Source of the DNA: Sinotaia quadrata
Taxonomy: Eukaryota; Mollusca; Gastropoda; Architaenioglossa; Viviparidae
DNA: 64,000 bases
NCBI GenBank assembly: GCA_028829895.1
Contig: CM054181.1
Coordinates: forward strand, 32,086,857 to 32,150,856
Direction: 5' to 3'
Under the pieces are notes generated by a model. It saw nothing but the letters and a program-made list of their open reading frames with translations, was not told where the DNA came from and did no database searches. The position numbers and the translations under genes were made by a program. Of the stretch, positions 1-40,280 are shown piece by piece; the stretch's first letter is position 1, and every line of letters starts with the position of its first letter.

Positions 1-906
1 ACGTGACATTGTTTTGGATTAATTGAACGACGTATGTAATGTGAATTTACACACTCAGCACCTAACTCTTCTGAAACGAAGAGAACTATATATTTATTGT
101 ATAAGTTGAAAAACTTTATACAATAGTGAACACCTCAATAAATAATCATCTATATGTAAATGCTTCTAGTTTACATTACTCTTAGCAATGGTAAAAAATG
201 AGGATTTGAGTAGAGTAATGCAACATGTGACACATGGATTTATTAACTGACGCCATAATAGAAGCAATGCCTGGCAAGTATAAGTATTACATGATATATA
301 GAATGTATAAGTAGTGGTGATACTCTTGATATCTGGCATTTATAGAATAAGTATCTCATGATATCATAATACTCATGATATCTTAAATGAATAGGTAGTT
401 GTAATACTCTTGACATATTGTACGTGTAAGAAACTGTAATATGTAAAATTAAATTGCTTAGTGCCGCCATGGTAATAGTAAACAGTTTAAAATATTATTC
501 GTAACGAAGAGATTAAGTGTGAATGCTACATTTCCTTCATATTATCCATACATCTAGAACTTTCTTTTGCAGCACTGAAATGATTCACTGTGCTATTGTA
601 TGTCTATTATGATTGCATTATGCATGTTTGCATATGCATGTGTATACTATATATAATTAAATGCATGGTTATTTGTAAAAGACATCTTCTTGGTAAGCAT
701 ATATCTATCGGTTGCTTATAAATATAGACATAGATGTGTGTGTAATTATGCATCACATACTTGTATATATGTATTTTATGTGTATATCTGTACATAATAA
801 TGCGTATGCAGTTCAACGTAAAACAAAATGTATGACTAATATTTTGGTAACTTATCGCTGAACAATTGACTACTGAGGTGGAATGGTATTGACTGAACTT
901 TCTCAC
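1..906. other. AT-rich intron or flank of the LRR gene
   Basis: AT-rich sequence with short ATGATATC-like repeats at about 290-420 and TGTGTAT/CATATG-rich stretches at 600-820. No exon with good splice sites and recognisable content was found on either strand. Under the gene model this is intron downstream of the cap exon. Confidence 0.4.
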
Positions 907-6108
<5,202 letters not shown>

Positions 6109-6417
6109 TCACTGAAATACTAAAACAGCATGTTAAATGCTATTTAAGATTAACTATTAATATACGATTTTAACTTCGATCAGACAGTTATATATATGTA
6201 TCAATACACAGAGTGCTTATTTTGCCGCGGTTAATTATTTTTGTGTGTGTGTGTGAATAAACGAGCAAATATTTTGGTAATAGCTCTTGTTTTAAAATTT
6301 GAACCACTCATGTCTTAAGACATTTGCTGATTTATGAGTTGGAAACAAAATATTTCGTTTATTCCCGATGAATTACTTCAAATGATACTCAATTTAGGTA
6401 GCAGTCTCGTCTCTATA

Positions 6418-6602
6418 CATTGGGCTTCATCGGCATGCTTTAAATATATAATTATAATTATTTGTTTTAGGATGGTTCGATATTTATCATTTGTGTGAAG
6501 TAGCACTCTATATATTTGGCTCTGTCAGTATGCTTTAAATATATAATTATAATTAATTGTTTAAGGATGGCTCGATATTTATCATTTGTGTGAAGTAGCA
6601 CA
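6418..6602. repeat. 95-bp tandem duplication
   Basis: Two copies share TGCTTTAAATATATAATTAT (6436 and 6531) through TTTATCATTTGTGTGAAGTA, with small differences. Confidence 0.9.
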
Positions 6603-6763
6603 TACAAACATTCAAATTAAAAAGCAGTCTGCTTGGTCATTTCTCTTTAGATGGGTTTTAAAAGTAAACATCGACGTCACAGATAGCATTGTTCCTGTAA
6701 ACAAAATTAAGGACTAATTACATTGGAGTTATGCTTCATGGTCATGTATTAGAAGGAAGACAT

Positions 6764-6767
<4 letters not shown>

Positions 6768-6854
<87 letters not shown>

Positions 6855-6868
6855 ATATATATATATAT
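6768..6868. repeat. (CA)n followed by (AT)n microsatellite
   Basis: About 85 bp of pure CA repeats followed by a short AT run. Confidence 0.98.
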
Positions 6869-6874
6869 AACCAT

Positions 6875-7005
6875 TCTCTATCCATTAATCATCCATACAT
6901 CCATTAATCTATCTCTTACCTACCTACATATATGTCTGTCTATCTATCTATTCTAATCCATCCATCATTCCATTCATTCATCCATGCATCCATCCATCCA
7001 TCTAA
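6875..7005. repeat. Degenerate CATC/CATT/TATC repeat tract
   Basis: Imperfect tetranucleotide units such as CATCCATC, CATTCATT and TATCTATC. It is continuous with the microsatellite just upstream. Confidence 0.8.
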
Positions 7006-8190
7006 GACTTACCAAACCTACCTGAAAATAGCTATTGTCAAAAGATAATCACCAGAGAAGCTATTGAGGTTTCTATACACTATAAGCGAAGCACTGCTCA
7101 GAATGGGATCAGTCGTCACGTTTAGGCCTTTCTAGTCTTCACAAGTCACACAATAGCACTTTGTGTGAATGTGCACACTGTAGCCTTGCCCATGCGCACT
7201 TGTCAGTTTCTCTTATCGCACACTTGAAAGGCACGAAAGGCATGCATTTGCCATACTACTAATAAGCTAATCAACTAGCTTTGGAAGTCCATTTAAGAGG
7301 CGACTTTCCAACCACCTACATAAATCCTATTTCCCAGTCATTTCCATCAGGCTGCAGTCGTTGATTCAGTTGGATAGTGCACTGGAATGACTGTTTACTA
7401 AGGTGTTTCACATTTCGCCTCATATATTTTGTAATCACCTTTCAAGTTAATCAGGGTCATTGTGACATTAAAAGGAAATTATATAAAGATAGTTGTGTCT
7501 GCATATATTAATTGTTACAGCAACATTTCTCACATCATACACTTACATTGGGTTTAGCGATGGACGGGAGTACTTGTTATTTCGATTTAGGATCTGATGG
7601 TCACTGTTACTTAAACATCTATAAGACATCTTGCGTATTACGTACGGTAAATGTTTTATTTCACATACAAGCACACACGCTCTGAACGATATAGACAGAA
7701 CTTTCTATACTTAATCTTCAGAACAGTCACGACGGCTGATTGCACTGTCTGAATGTCGTACAGTTTTTTGACATAACCTGAAGACAACAAGCTTTTCCCC
7801 TGAAAGTAATAATGAATAAAACGGAACCCTTGATTACGCTTATGAAGTTAGAAAAGTTGTTGCAGACAGCATAGACTTGAGTGATCTCTGAAAAAAAAAG
7901 AAAGAAAACATGAATGGAAAATGAAAGCTCTTAGCGGGTGTAAATTGATTTCTAAGAACTCATGCCGGCGAAAGAGTCAAGCCTTGAAACACAGCACTTC
8001 GTATTCTGCGTTCAGTAACTAGTGACCTATGTTACAGCATAGACAAACTTCCACACCGTCAGAGCTATCTTACGGTAGTGTCTCATTGCCAAACGGACAT
8101 AATATCTCTCACTGTCACGTCCACAAGTAATGTCTCACAACCAAGTTGTATATTTCTCTTCTTGGAGACAGTGCTATGGTAGCAAATGAA
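7006..8190. other. Intergenic, no gene recognised
   Basis: Lies between the LRR gene and CDC5L. It has no long ORF and no recognisable domain. It may hold the promoter or noncoding first exon of the LRR gene, but nothing marks either clearly. Confidence 0.35.
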
Positions 8191-8335
8191 GAAATAACGA
8201 ACACGACTAGAACAAAACACGAGATGAAATAACGAACACGACTAGAACAAACCACGAGATGAAATAACGAACACGACTAGAGCAAAACACGAGATGAAAT
8301 AACGAACACGACTAGAGCAAAACAGGAGATGAAAT
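8191..8335. repeat. 35-bp tandem repeat, 4 copies
   Basis: Unit GAAATAACGAACACGACTAG plus ACAAAACACGAGAT, with only a few substitutions (for example AGAGCAAAAC for AGAACAAAAC). Confidence 0.95.
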
Positions 8336-8879
8336 AAGAGGGTCGCGCACTTAGACGCTTTCATTTGTTTGTCGAGGGCCTTCTTTCTTGTTCACGGCAC
8401 GAAGAGTTACTGTACTTATTATTAAATACACAAAAAGCTGAAACCCTAAGAGTGTCCATTTAGTAAATCTTTTAAAAACAGAACGAACAATCTGTTACGT
8501 TGTAGGAAAATGCATAGAAATGCTCACTCTGGCGACTACATAAACAAATAACTTTTATAAATACAATCAAACGAACACCTCCTGATTCAGAAATCACTGA
8601 TTTTTTTCTACATTCTACATCAAAATTGCCTCTTTCCTTACCAGACACACACAAACACGTACACACATATTTTTAATATATAATACTTCAGGGTAGTTAG
8701 GGGCAATGCGGACAAAATGAGACAATGGCTGTATTCGACAGGCTATATATTCATATAAATTGTGCTGGTTTATCAGACCCAAGAGTCGGATATCTGACGG
8801 AAAAGGCTCTCATTCTATAGTGGACGTCAATATGACTGACGGAAACGCGAGCTCGAGAAGTGTCCATGTGTGAACTAAT

Positions 8880-9130
8880 TCACTAAATGGAGCTTACTAG
8901 GAGAGTTCGCAGTACAGTTAACAGCTCACACTAATAGAGTCTGAGATTAAAGGCAGCTCACGTAAAATAGACCACTATATTATAAGAGCTCGTGCTATGA
9001 ATTCACTCTTAGGGAATTACTAATGGGGTGAACATAATGGAAGTTCACACTAAATAGCCTCACAGTAAGAGGAGCTTATAATAAAGGGAGTTTACTCTAA
9101 GGAATTTACACAAATAGAGTTAGCATTATG
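8880..9130. repeat. Degenerate short repeat, about 30-35 bp units
   Basis: Related phrases recur with many changes: AGTTCACACTAAATAG, AGCTCACACTAATAGAG, GAGCTTATAATAAAGG, GAATTTACACAAATAGAG. Probably an old minisatellite. Confidence 0.5.
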
Positions 9131-10110
9131 TGGTGGAGTAAATTTGCCTATTCCTGTCTCTAAACTTAATTGCTAAATAGATTTGTAAATGAATGATAAA
9201 ACTTAAAAGGATTTCTGCCAGAATCAGTTAATTGTGTAATTCCCATTAAATTTAACATGTCACATATAATGTAGGTGTAGTTTTGACAGCTCTCTCTAGT
9301 TAAATGAATCAGTTTTATTTGCAAGCTTGTCTCTGAGAATACTGCTATGCCCCTTAAATGTTCATTGTATTCTTTGATTATTGATGTGTCATGTGAAGAA
9401 ATTTCAGAACATTCAAAACACCTAATCTAGGATTATCTTCATGGATCCAAGAACCTCTCAAGACACTCCCCTTCAATTTTTACTGGCTTCTTATTTTTAG
9501 CAAAATACGCCACAGGATCAGTTTTCTTCATTATGCTTCACTGTATGATCCCAGCCTAACTCTCTGATAGTGTGTGTTCTCTTGCTAGAAGCTTCCATTC
9601 ATTATAAGACGTGTTTTCAACATTTTGAAAACAAGGTGCATGTCAGTGCTCAAATGTCCCCTCCATATCATTGTTTGTTCAAGTTGTATACTTCAATGTA
9701 AATTTATTTTATTTGTGTTTCTCTTTCAGAACTACAGCTGTTTATTATCAATCTGCATGTTGATTCATTTTGCTCTGGTATATTACCTTTAGTTTTTGTA
9801 TACATGTTTAAGTACTTTGTATATAAAGACCTTGTATAATTTAGGTAAAGTGCTTAGATCTTTTATAAAATTAACCATTTCTTACATTTTCTTTTATTAT
9901 TATTGATATACCTTTCCCGTGAGTTCACAATGCTGGGATGTTTTGAATTTTTCCTAAGTATTTTGGAGAATAGTTTCAAGACTACCTGTTCCTGGAAATG
10001 CTTGTCAGTCAACTTAAATCTGACATGTACATTTGTACATCTTCGACAGTATGCTGGAAAATGTACACTAAAATGTTCGGAGACCCGCATATATAAATGC
10101 TTTGTCTTTG
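9131..10110. other. Intergenic, nothing recognised
   Basis: AT-rich and low in CpG. Short overlapping ORFs on both strands near 9863-10178 resemble no known family and fit chance. Confidence 0.35.
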
Positions 10111-10190
10111 TAATCGTATGTAAGCACGAAAGCGGCGGAAGCCGGAAGCGCCCCCTACACTGCTACTACTACTACTAATCGTATGTAAGC
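10111..10190. mobile_element. Severely truncated retroposon with 15-bp target-site duplication
   Basis: TAATCGTATGTAAGC occurs perfectly at 10111-10125 and 10176-10190. Between the copies lies a 50-bp insert (10126-10175), GC-rich at first (GCGGAAGCCGGAAGCGCCCC) and ending in ACTGCTACTACTACTAC. A short unit with a simple 3' tail flanked by a long direct repeat is the usual mark of a 5'-truncated target-primed insertion. The parent element is not identifiable from 50 bp. Confidence 0.75.
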
Positions 10191-11003
10191 TGATTGGTAT
10201 TGGCGAATGTCTTCTTAACTAGCCTCTCTGTTTTGTCTTTGCCCGCAGTGACCCGCACATCAATCCATCTTTTAGGTGAACAGAATATGTAAACAATCTG
10301 CAGTCGATATATATATATATATATTTTTTAAGAAGTAGATGCTGGTACATTAATTTTATTAGTAATGTATAAAAAGAACAGTAAAAAACTTAAAAGTATC
10401 ATGGCCGTACATTCGAGACCATGTCCCCCAAACACTTACTTATTTACTGTATCTGAATTAATATAATATATATGGAAAAAATAAGCCATATTTAATGTAA
10501 TTTATTGCACATGCCGACATAATTAGATGTATTGTAATTGCACTTCGAGCATACTCTATCTATAGGAACTGCTTGCTAAATGATAACAAAACATGCGTGG
10601 TCGGCATTCACGAATCTAGATTCTATTTACTTTGTTTTGGGGTCTACTTTAAGCATTTGCAGACTAACCGAATGTAGTTCATCCTCTGAAATTTATTTTG
10701 CTGATGAACTAAATATACTTTAGAGAACTTTGAAACTATCATATCTTACTAATACGGTCGTTGCGAAGACAGCACTGAGGTCTGTAATCTATAGTGAAGT
10801 GTTATTGACACGAAGTCATGGAGGTTTTCGAATATATAAGTCCAAGAAAATATCAAGATTGTTTAGCAATACAGTTTATAAAACTGTGTTACATTTAACA
10901 ATTGCTTTACAATTACGGTATATGTCTGTATCTTTAAAAGTAGCAAACGATTATGCGAAAAGCGGCTTTAAAAAAGATTGTAGCTATACATTACATGAAC
11001 ACT

Positions 11004-11013
11004 ACTTCCGGTT
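11004..11013 (+). promoter_or_regulatory. ETS-type motif in the CDC5L promoter region
   Basis: ACTTCCGGTT lies about 92 bp upstream of the CDC5L ATG. It matches the ETS/GABP core (CCGGAAGT on the other strand), common in TATA-less housekeeping promoters. No TATA box is evident near it. Position and motif only. Confidence 0.5.
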
Positions 11014-11104
11014 CATTCGGCTCTGTAGTAATAGTACATTGTGTAACTAGCTTGGTTATTAATTATTATTATTATCGAGAGCAGTTTTCATAAAATCTAT
11101 CAAG

Positions 11105-34974
<23,870 letters not shown>

Positions 34975-35404
34975 AGAGTCTATAATATCACATTCATCAT
35001 GGAGAGTGGAGAGCGGCCATAAGTCATCAATAAAAAGAAAACAATCATTTATGAGCACAGTGAAGATCTTATTTATATGAAAATAATTAAATAATAATTT
35101 CATTAAATTTTTGAATGAAACTGTAGAATTGCCACATGGTTTTGTGTTATTGGTATGAGTGTATTTGGCCTGTGACCTTAGAGTGAAGAAAGAATATTGT
35201 GACATGAATGTCAAATTGTTAAAATGATAATGAAGCTTCTGTTTAAAACTAGAGAGACAAAATATTCTTCTATCTCAATGTGTTTCTTTTCATTATTAAT
35301 GTTTTTAAATTTCTCATAATTTACTTGGCACCTAAACCACTTTCATCAATTTAATAGAGAGGTGTTTTGTAATGTCTCAGTTTCAAAATCAGTTTGAGAG
35401 CACT

Positions 35405-35725
35405 TCCCATGTACATTGGCCATCTCCAAGACTGCAGATTTCTTGGTACATTGGTTATGCATTTCCCTAAGACTGCAGATGTCTATGTACATTGGCCATG
35501 CATGTCCTTAAGACTATAGATTTCCATGTACATCAATCATGCTTGTCTCTAAGACTGCAGATTTTCTTGTACATTGGCCATGCATGACCCTAACACTGCA
35601 GATTTCCATGTACATCAGTCCTGCACGTCTCTAAGACTGCAGATTTCCATGTACTTCAGCCATGCATGTCCTTAAGAGATAGATTTCTATGTACATTGGC
35701 CATGCATGTCTTTAAGACTTCACAC
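35405..35725. repeat. Minisatellite of about 43 bp, about 7 copies, in the CDC5L 3' UTR or flank
   Basis: The repeated core is TAAGACTGCAGATTTCCATG then TACATTGGCCATGCATGTC, with moderate variation. Confidence 0.93.
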
Positions 35726-35812
35726 TGTTTCTCAGCTGCACATGCAACAATGTATATTGTTTGGTTAATTTGATGATTACCATTGCAAAAATATGTTTTA
35801 ATACAAAAATTG

Positions 35813-35818
35813 AATAAA
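35813..35818 (+). terminator. CDC5L: Candidate CDC5L poly(A) signal AATAAA
   Basis: Canonical hexamer beyond the minisatellite, followed within 40 bp by TTTTTGTC and TTTAG-rich sequence. The upstream alternative is at 35029-35034. Transcript ends are needed to decide. Confidence 0.5.
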
Positions 35819-35972
35819 CAAATTGAACTATGAACATTTTTGTCTATTTAGCACTTTGTTTAAAGCATGTTAGAGTCCAGTGTTTGTAAGCAGTAATTCA
35901 AAAGCAAGAAGTTTTATTAGTAAGTTGTACTTAATTGTTGATAAATTCTGTTTAGCAATACATAACACCTGA

Positions 35973-36878
35973 CAGGATGGCCCAAAAGTCCTTGTGCAGT
36001 TTTAAACTTCAAAAACTTCAGATGTATAAATATTACAAATTTACAATAAACATCATTTCAAAACCTTAATTATTGAAATTTTAAAACAGTACTAATTTTA
36101 TTTTAAATTTCAACATAATCTCAATCTTATTTGATACATTGTTCTAATGGATTTTTAAACTCACTGAAAGCATTCATCAGCTGCAGCTCAGTAACTGAAT
36201 GAATTGGATTTACTATCCCTAAGGTCATCCAAAGAACAAGGTTTTGATGCATATGCAACAGTTTTGACACTTGACCCCATAAGGAAAAGTCCAGTGATGA
36301 TAGGTCAGGTGACTGAGGTGGTAGAGATTCTCCTCTACCAATCCACCAATCTGATAAAGTTTCATCCAGAAATTGCCATACATGCAAAGCATAATGACAA
36401 GATGCCCCATCTTGCTGGAAAATTGTGTTATTTTCAAGATATTGCACTGTTAGAAATCTGGGCTCTGTTGTTTTGGAACGTTCACCAGCAGACACAATGC
36501 ACTGATTTTGGGGGAGACCACCCAGTTTCCTTGCTTTTTCAGGGTTTCCCAGATCTGGGCTTGTCATCATCATCCAGTTGTTAATTGAGATTCTATGGAG
36601 GCCTCCTTCCCTTAATGGGAAGTGATTTATTTTAAAACTGCTGTTGTGGTCTTGGTTCAACTATCCAACAGTTGACTTTTTCTTCTACATTTATCATATT
36701 CATCAGTTAATAGGACTGAAAAAATAAAATAAAAAAATCAACTTTTCAAATTCATACAAATGATTAATATTGAAAAAAATCAACAATTAAGCTTTCAAAC
36801 AACATTAATTGTAAGCTTGTAATATTTATACAGCAGAAATTAAGTTTAAAACTGCACAATGATTTTTGGGACATGCTG
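35973..36878 (-). mobile_element. Decayed Tc1/mariner-superfamily element
   Basis: Imperfect terminal inverted repeats of about 35-37 bp: CCCAAAAGTCCTTGTGCAGT then TTTAAACTT at the left, and on the minus strand CCCAAAAATCATTGTGCAGT then TTTAAACTT at the right. The interior carries the C-terminal half of a DDE transposase on the minus strand. At about 0.9 kb it is shorter than the usual 1.2-1.4 kb, so there is an internal deletion. No clear TA duplication remains at either tip. It lies about 150 bp past the CDC5L poly(A) signal, in opposite orientation. Confidence 0.85.
36127..36660 (-). pseudogene. Tc1/mariner transposase remnant, C-terminal part
   Basis: A 177-codon open frame. It contains NTIFQQDGASCHYALHVWQF, matching the block around the second catalytic Asp (FQQDGAPPHY-type), and WIGRGESLPPQSPDLSSLDF then SLWG, matching the block around the third catalytic residue (SPDLTPLDFFLWG-type). 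The N-terminal helix-turn-helix and the first Asp block are absent in the short sequence left before the terminal repeat. The sequence after SLWG is poorly conserved. Almost certainly inactive. Confidence 0.85.
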
Positions 36879-36882
36879 TTTC

Positions 36883-37030
36883 TAATCCCTAACCTTACAC
36901 TAAAAAAACAAAACAAAGGCACTTAAAGTCGGTATAAAATATGCATTTAAATACAACTCTATCCACCCACCCTTACATACAGTATATGCATACTAGTTAT
37001 TCCACATACATGTCAGCATCTCTAGTCATG
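36883..37030. other. Intergenic, nothing recognised
   Basis: Short AT-rich flank between the mariner element and a degenerate repeat. Confidence 0.4.
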
Positions 37031-37325
37031 TTGTATACCACGAACAACCACAGAAACACACATTAAAGCATTAATACTATCTTCATATATAATATACCAT
37101 ATACTTATCAAGAAGCAAAGAATAAAGCATTGATTCTTTGGTCATAATGTAAAATATACTACAACTAGAAGAGAAATACAACATTAAAATATTTACATTA
37201 TAATCGTGTTATGTATCATACACATCTTCAGAAACAGAGAATAGAGTGTTGATACTATAGTCATATGTAATATACCATATAATTCTACAGAAAGAGAGAA
37301 TAAAACATTGATAATGTCAGCAAAT
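37031..37325. repeat. Degenerate tandem repeat of about 80 bp, 3-4 copies
   Basis: Recurring phrases AGAGAATAAAACATTGATAA, AAAGAATAAAGCATTGATTC and GAGAATAGAGTGTTGATACT, each followed by a CATATATAATATACCATATA-type stretch. Confidence 0.75.
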
Positions 37326-38224
37326 AAATATTCATTTTCTTTTGTATAGGTTTATGACGACCTTTTGCAGATCCACCAAACTATTGAATACATATATCTT
37401 CTTTAACAATATTATAAACATGTACATCTAAAGACAAAACTTTTTTTTATCTCTTAATAAATGTGTTGGATTTTCTTATTTAATTATTAAATGCAAACTT
37501 ATAGATAGCTGCTTTAGCAATTTTAATGAATAAAAATAAATAATTTCTAAAAATACATGACTAATGGTAAGAACGCGTGTCCTCTCATGCGCTCTCTAAA
37601 AAACAAAATATTTATGATCTTAACTTGAGATGATGGCAGCTTCCGGCCTGGGTCAATTTTGCTGTAGTATTTATAATCTTGACCTTAGTCAAATAGAAGT
37701 AGGGTATCACTTGCACAGATAATATCGCTAGATAAATTGCCTATTTTAAGTTGACTTAAGACCTGTCAAAAGTAATCTTCACCCAAAGGACGCAAGCTGC
37801 AAAGTTTTGATTAAACTGTATAATATGTATCTCTTGTATAAACTGGGTGTATTAAACTGTATAATATGTATATCTTGTATAAACTGGATGTATTTAGAAC
37901 AGTCAGCGTGAAAATGAACAAGACCTCAGTCACCATGTATAACCTCCCTTGCTCCTTCAACGCTATGCAGTAACTAATGATAACGACGTACCACAAAATG
38001 TCAAAATGTCAAGATTCGAGAATAGTTCAAGGCATGGAACGATCATTAAATATCACCGTATTGGTTATATGCAATTTAAGATAACTGCTAAATATGTGTA
38101 TCTGGACTGCAGCACCCAAACAAATCTGTTTTTTCCAAAGAGGGAATGGCGCCTGACGCTATTCAAGCACACCAACTGTCAGCATTTTAAAACACACCTA
38201 CCGTCTGCTTCCTACCAACACACT
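37326..38224. other. Intergenic with a short 42-bp duplication
   Basis: TAAACTGTATAATATGTATC/A is duplicated at 37815-37893 (period about 42 bp). No gene recognised. A 100-codon ORF at 37949-38251 runs into the following minisatellite and looks spurious. Confidence 0.4.
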
Positions 38225-38592
38225 AACACTGTTTACAACCTACCAGCATAACAACCCTGTTTACAACCTACCAGTACACCAACCTGGCTACTTCCTACCA
38301 GTACACCAATCCTGGCTACTTCCTACCAGAACACCAATCCTGGCTACTTCCTACCAGTACACCAACCTGGCTACTTCCTACCAGAACACCAATCCTGACT
38401 ACTTCCTACCAACACACCAATCCTGGCTATTTCCTACCAGTACACCAATCCTGGCTACTTCCTACCAACATACCAATCCTGGCTACTTCCTACCAACACA
38501 CCAATCCTGGCTACTTCCTACCAGCACACCAATCTTGGCTCTTTCCTACCAGTACACCAATCCTGGCTCTTTCCTGCCAGTACACCAACGCT
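38225..38592. repeat. Minisatellite of about 28-29 bp, about 13 copies
   Basis: Unit ACACCAATCCTGGCTACTTC then CTACCAGT, with variants at the CCAGTA/CCAACA position. Confidence 0.95.
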
Positions 38593-38843
38593 CGCCACTA
38601 TTCGACATCAGTTACAATTATATCATTCGTGTGCACAATCGGCACGCCAAATAATTGCTCTGAGGTCCGTAAGATGATTGTATACGGGTTGTTTTCCTTT
38701 TATTGGTGATGTGATGCCTTAAAGTGAGAAAACTTTGGCGAGGGATTCGATTTTAGTAAATTATTTTATTATTTTAAAGTAGGAGGATGAAAATACAGAA
38801 TATTTATATGCATTCTGTCAACAAAACGTTTGTATAAATGCGT

Positions 38844-38847
<4 letters not shown>

Positions 38848-38912
<65 letters not shown>
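38848..38912. repeat. (CT)n microsatellite abutting a dispersed repeat
   Basis: Uninterrupted CT tract directly joined to the dispersed repeat that begins at 38913. It may be that repeat's simple-sequence tail in the opposite orientation. Confidence 0.96.
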
Positions 38913-38915
<3 letters not shown>

Positions 38916-39075
38916 CCCCCAGAAGTCGCATTAGACTTTTTATCTTCACGATATTCTCAGTCAAGGTTTGCTTCTGGGGGAACCCACAGTCTCGCGGTGC
39001 GTCTGAGGGAGAGAGGGCTATAGGAAGAGGGTGAAAAAGTAGCACCAATTTGGCGCATACCCTCAACAGCCCTCT
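38913..39075. mobile_element. Dispersed repeat, copy 1 (SINE-like, family unknown)
   Basis: Shares an ordered series of blocks with 62529-62720: ACCCC..AGAAG.CGC, TTAATCTTCACGAT/TTTATCTTCACGAT, TTCTCAG, GG.TTGC.TCTGGGG, GGGTGAAA.AGG, GCACC.A.TTTGG.GCA.AC, CTCAAC.GCCCT. Two distant copies with this order and no coding content indicate a short interspersed element. The CT tract at one edge could be its tail. No RNA polymerase III boxes are clear. Confidence 0.7.
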
Positions 39076-39130
39076 TCTTTCTTAATGTAGGGGGGGGGAC
39101 GCTTCTGGCTTTCGCGCTGGGGAGGGGGGA

Positions 39131-39357
39131 GGTGCCTTCTTGCTGCGTGCGTCTGTCGCAAACATGTTTTGCTAGCGAATGCAGACTCCAGCCCGTAATC
39201 CGTGGGCTGGGGTTGTGGTTTTTGTTGTTGCAGTTCCTGGCGGGGTAAGGGAGGGGGGGGTGCCTTCTTGCTGCGTGCGTTTGTTGCAAACACGTCTGGC
39301 CGGCGAAGGCAGACTCCAGCCCGTAATCCGTGGGCTGGGGTTGTGGTTTTTGTTGTC
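39131..39357. repeat. 128-bp tandem duplication, GC-rich
   Basis: GGTGCCTTCTTGCTGCGTGC recurs at 39131 and 39259, followed in both by GCAGACTCCAGCCCGTAATC and CGTGGGCTGGGGTTGTGGTT. The copies are very similar, so the duplication is fairly recent. Confidence 0.93.
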
Positions 39358-39456
39358 GTTCACGGCGGTGAAGCTGTTGCTGTTGTAGCCATTCTTGATG
39401 TTAAAATGAGAGGGGTGTTTTACAGAACCCAGGCTAGTAACACACCAGATCTGTAC

Positions 39457-40280
39457 CTAGTGTGTACGTGCGCCCGGGTTGTTCAACCTCCCGACCTCCT
39501 CACTGTTGGCGTTGTTGTTGCTGTTGTTTTGGCTGTCCCCTGTGTCCGTTGGAATGTTTTTGGTGGCCAGTACAAGTAGTCGAGCATCAGTTGGATCAAG
39601 TCGACCATAAAATCTCCATGGCGGGTTCTGTTGTTCATAGTACTGCCATTGTAGTTGTCGACGCTGGTGTTGGTGGTATCTGCGTCGTTGTTGTGGCTGT
39701 TGATGTTGTCGTTGTGGCTATTGATGGCGATGTTGATTTCTGATATGTGGTGGTGGGCGCCGTCTTTTACTTCGTTGGCCCTGTACTGTTGTTGTTTTTG
39801 TAGACTGGCCTTCTGTTGTCGTTGTCACCTTAGTTGTTGGTCTGGGTGGCGTCACTGGTAAAGGTGAGAGGGGTGGTACCTCAAGTACCTTAGTCACCTC
39901 CTCCAGTACATGTCAACTTCAGTCTGTCGGCATTTTTAGTTTGTCTTTTTTTCCTTTCATTTCGACACCTTTTGGTCTGAATATTAGCTACTTTGCGTAT
40001 TGTTTTTTTTTCTTCTTTCTTCTGTGTTACCGTCTGTGGTTTTTTCTCTCCTTCTCCGTTGTAGTAGTTGGAGTCTGGGTTTTCTTTTCCTCACTGTAGG
40101 TGGTGTCTGAAAAAATGTCTGCTTGGTTTTGTTCTGGTTCAAAGTCTGTGTCGAGTTGACTTTTTTCGTTGGCGGTATTTTCCACACTATGTGCATATTG
40201 ATTTCGTTATCACTCGTGTTAGTAGATGTTTGAGTCTCGTTGTCGGTACTTGTTGGATTTTTCTCTTCCTCGTTTCTAAT
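39457..40280 (-). pseudogene. Broken Thr/Gln/Pro-rich reading frame, origin unknown
   Basis: The minus strand is rich in CAA/ACA/ACG codons. One frame is open at 40280-39984 (about 98 codons; includes KIPPTKKVNSTQTLNQNKTK and RKRKPRLQLLQRRRREK). Another is open at 39911-39457 except for one TAG at 39720-39718. It includes EVPPLSPLPVTPPRPTTKVT and later NPPWRFYGRLDPTDARLLVL. Local base composition is GC-richer than the flanks. This could be a decayed low-complexity protein gene, a retroelement gag-like remnant, or a repeat that happens to be open. No family motif is recognised. Confidence 0.35.

Larger units (their letters stand above)
34975..35835 (+). other. CDC5L: CDC5L 3' UTR with minisatellite
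   Basis: Extends from the TGA to a likely end just past AATAAA at 35813-35818, which is followed by a T-rich/TG-rich stretch. An earlier AATAAA at 35029-35034 would give a much shorter UTR. The region contains no other gene signal. Confidence 0.6.

Noticed and set aside
10730..11050. 106-codon plus-strand ORF just upstream of CDC5L
   Set aside because: It begins at a non-ATG codon, lacks family motifs, is in the promoter region, and is not joined to the CDC5L frame.
36204..36584. 126-codon plus-strand ORF
   Set aside because: It is antisense to the mariner transposase remnant, which carries the recognisable motifs.
38224..38592. Regularly spaced repeats as a CRISPR array
   Set aside because: Units are directly tandem without unique spacers, in an animal genome; it is a minisatellite.
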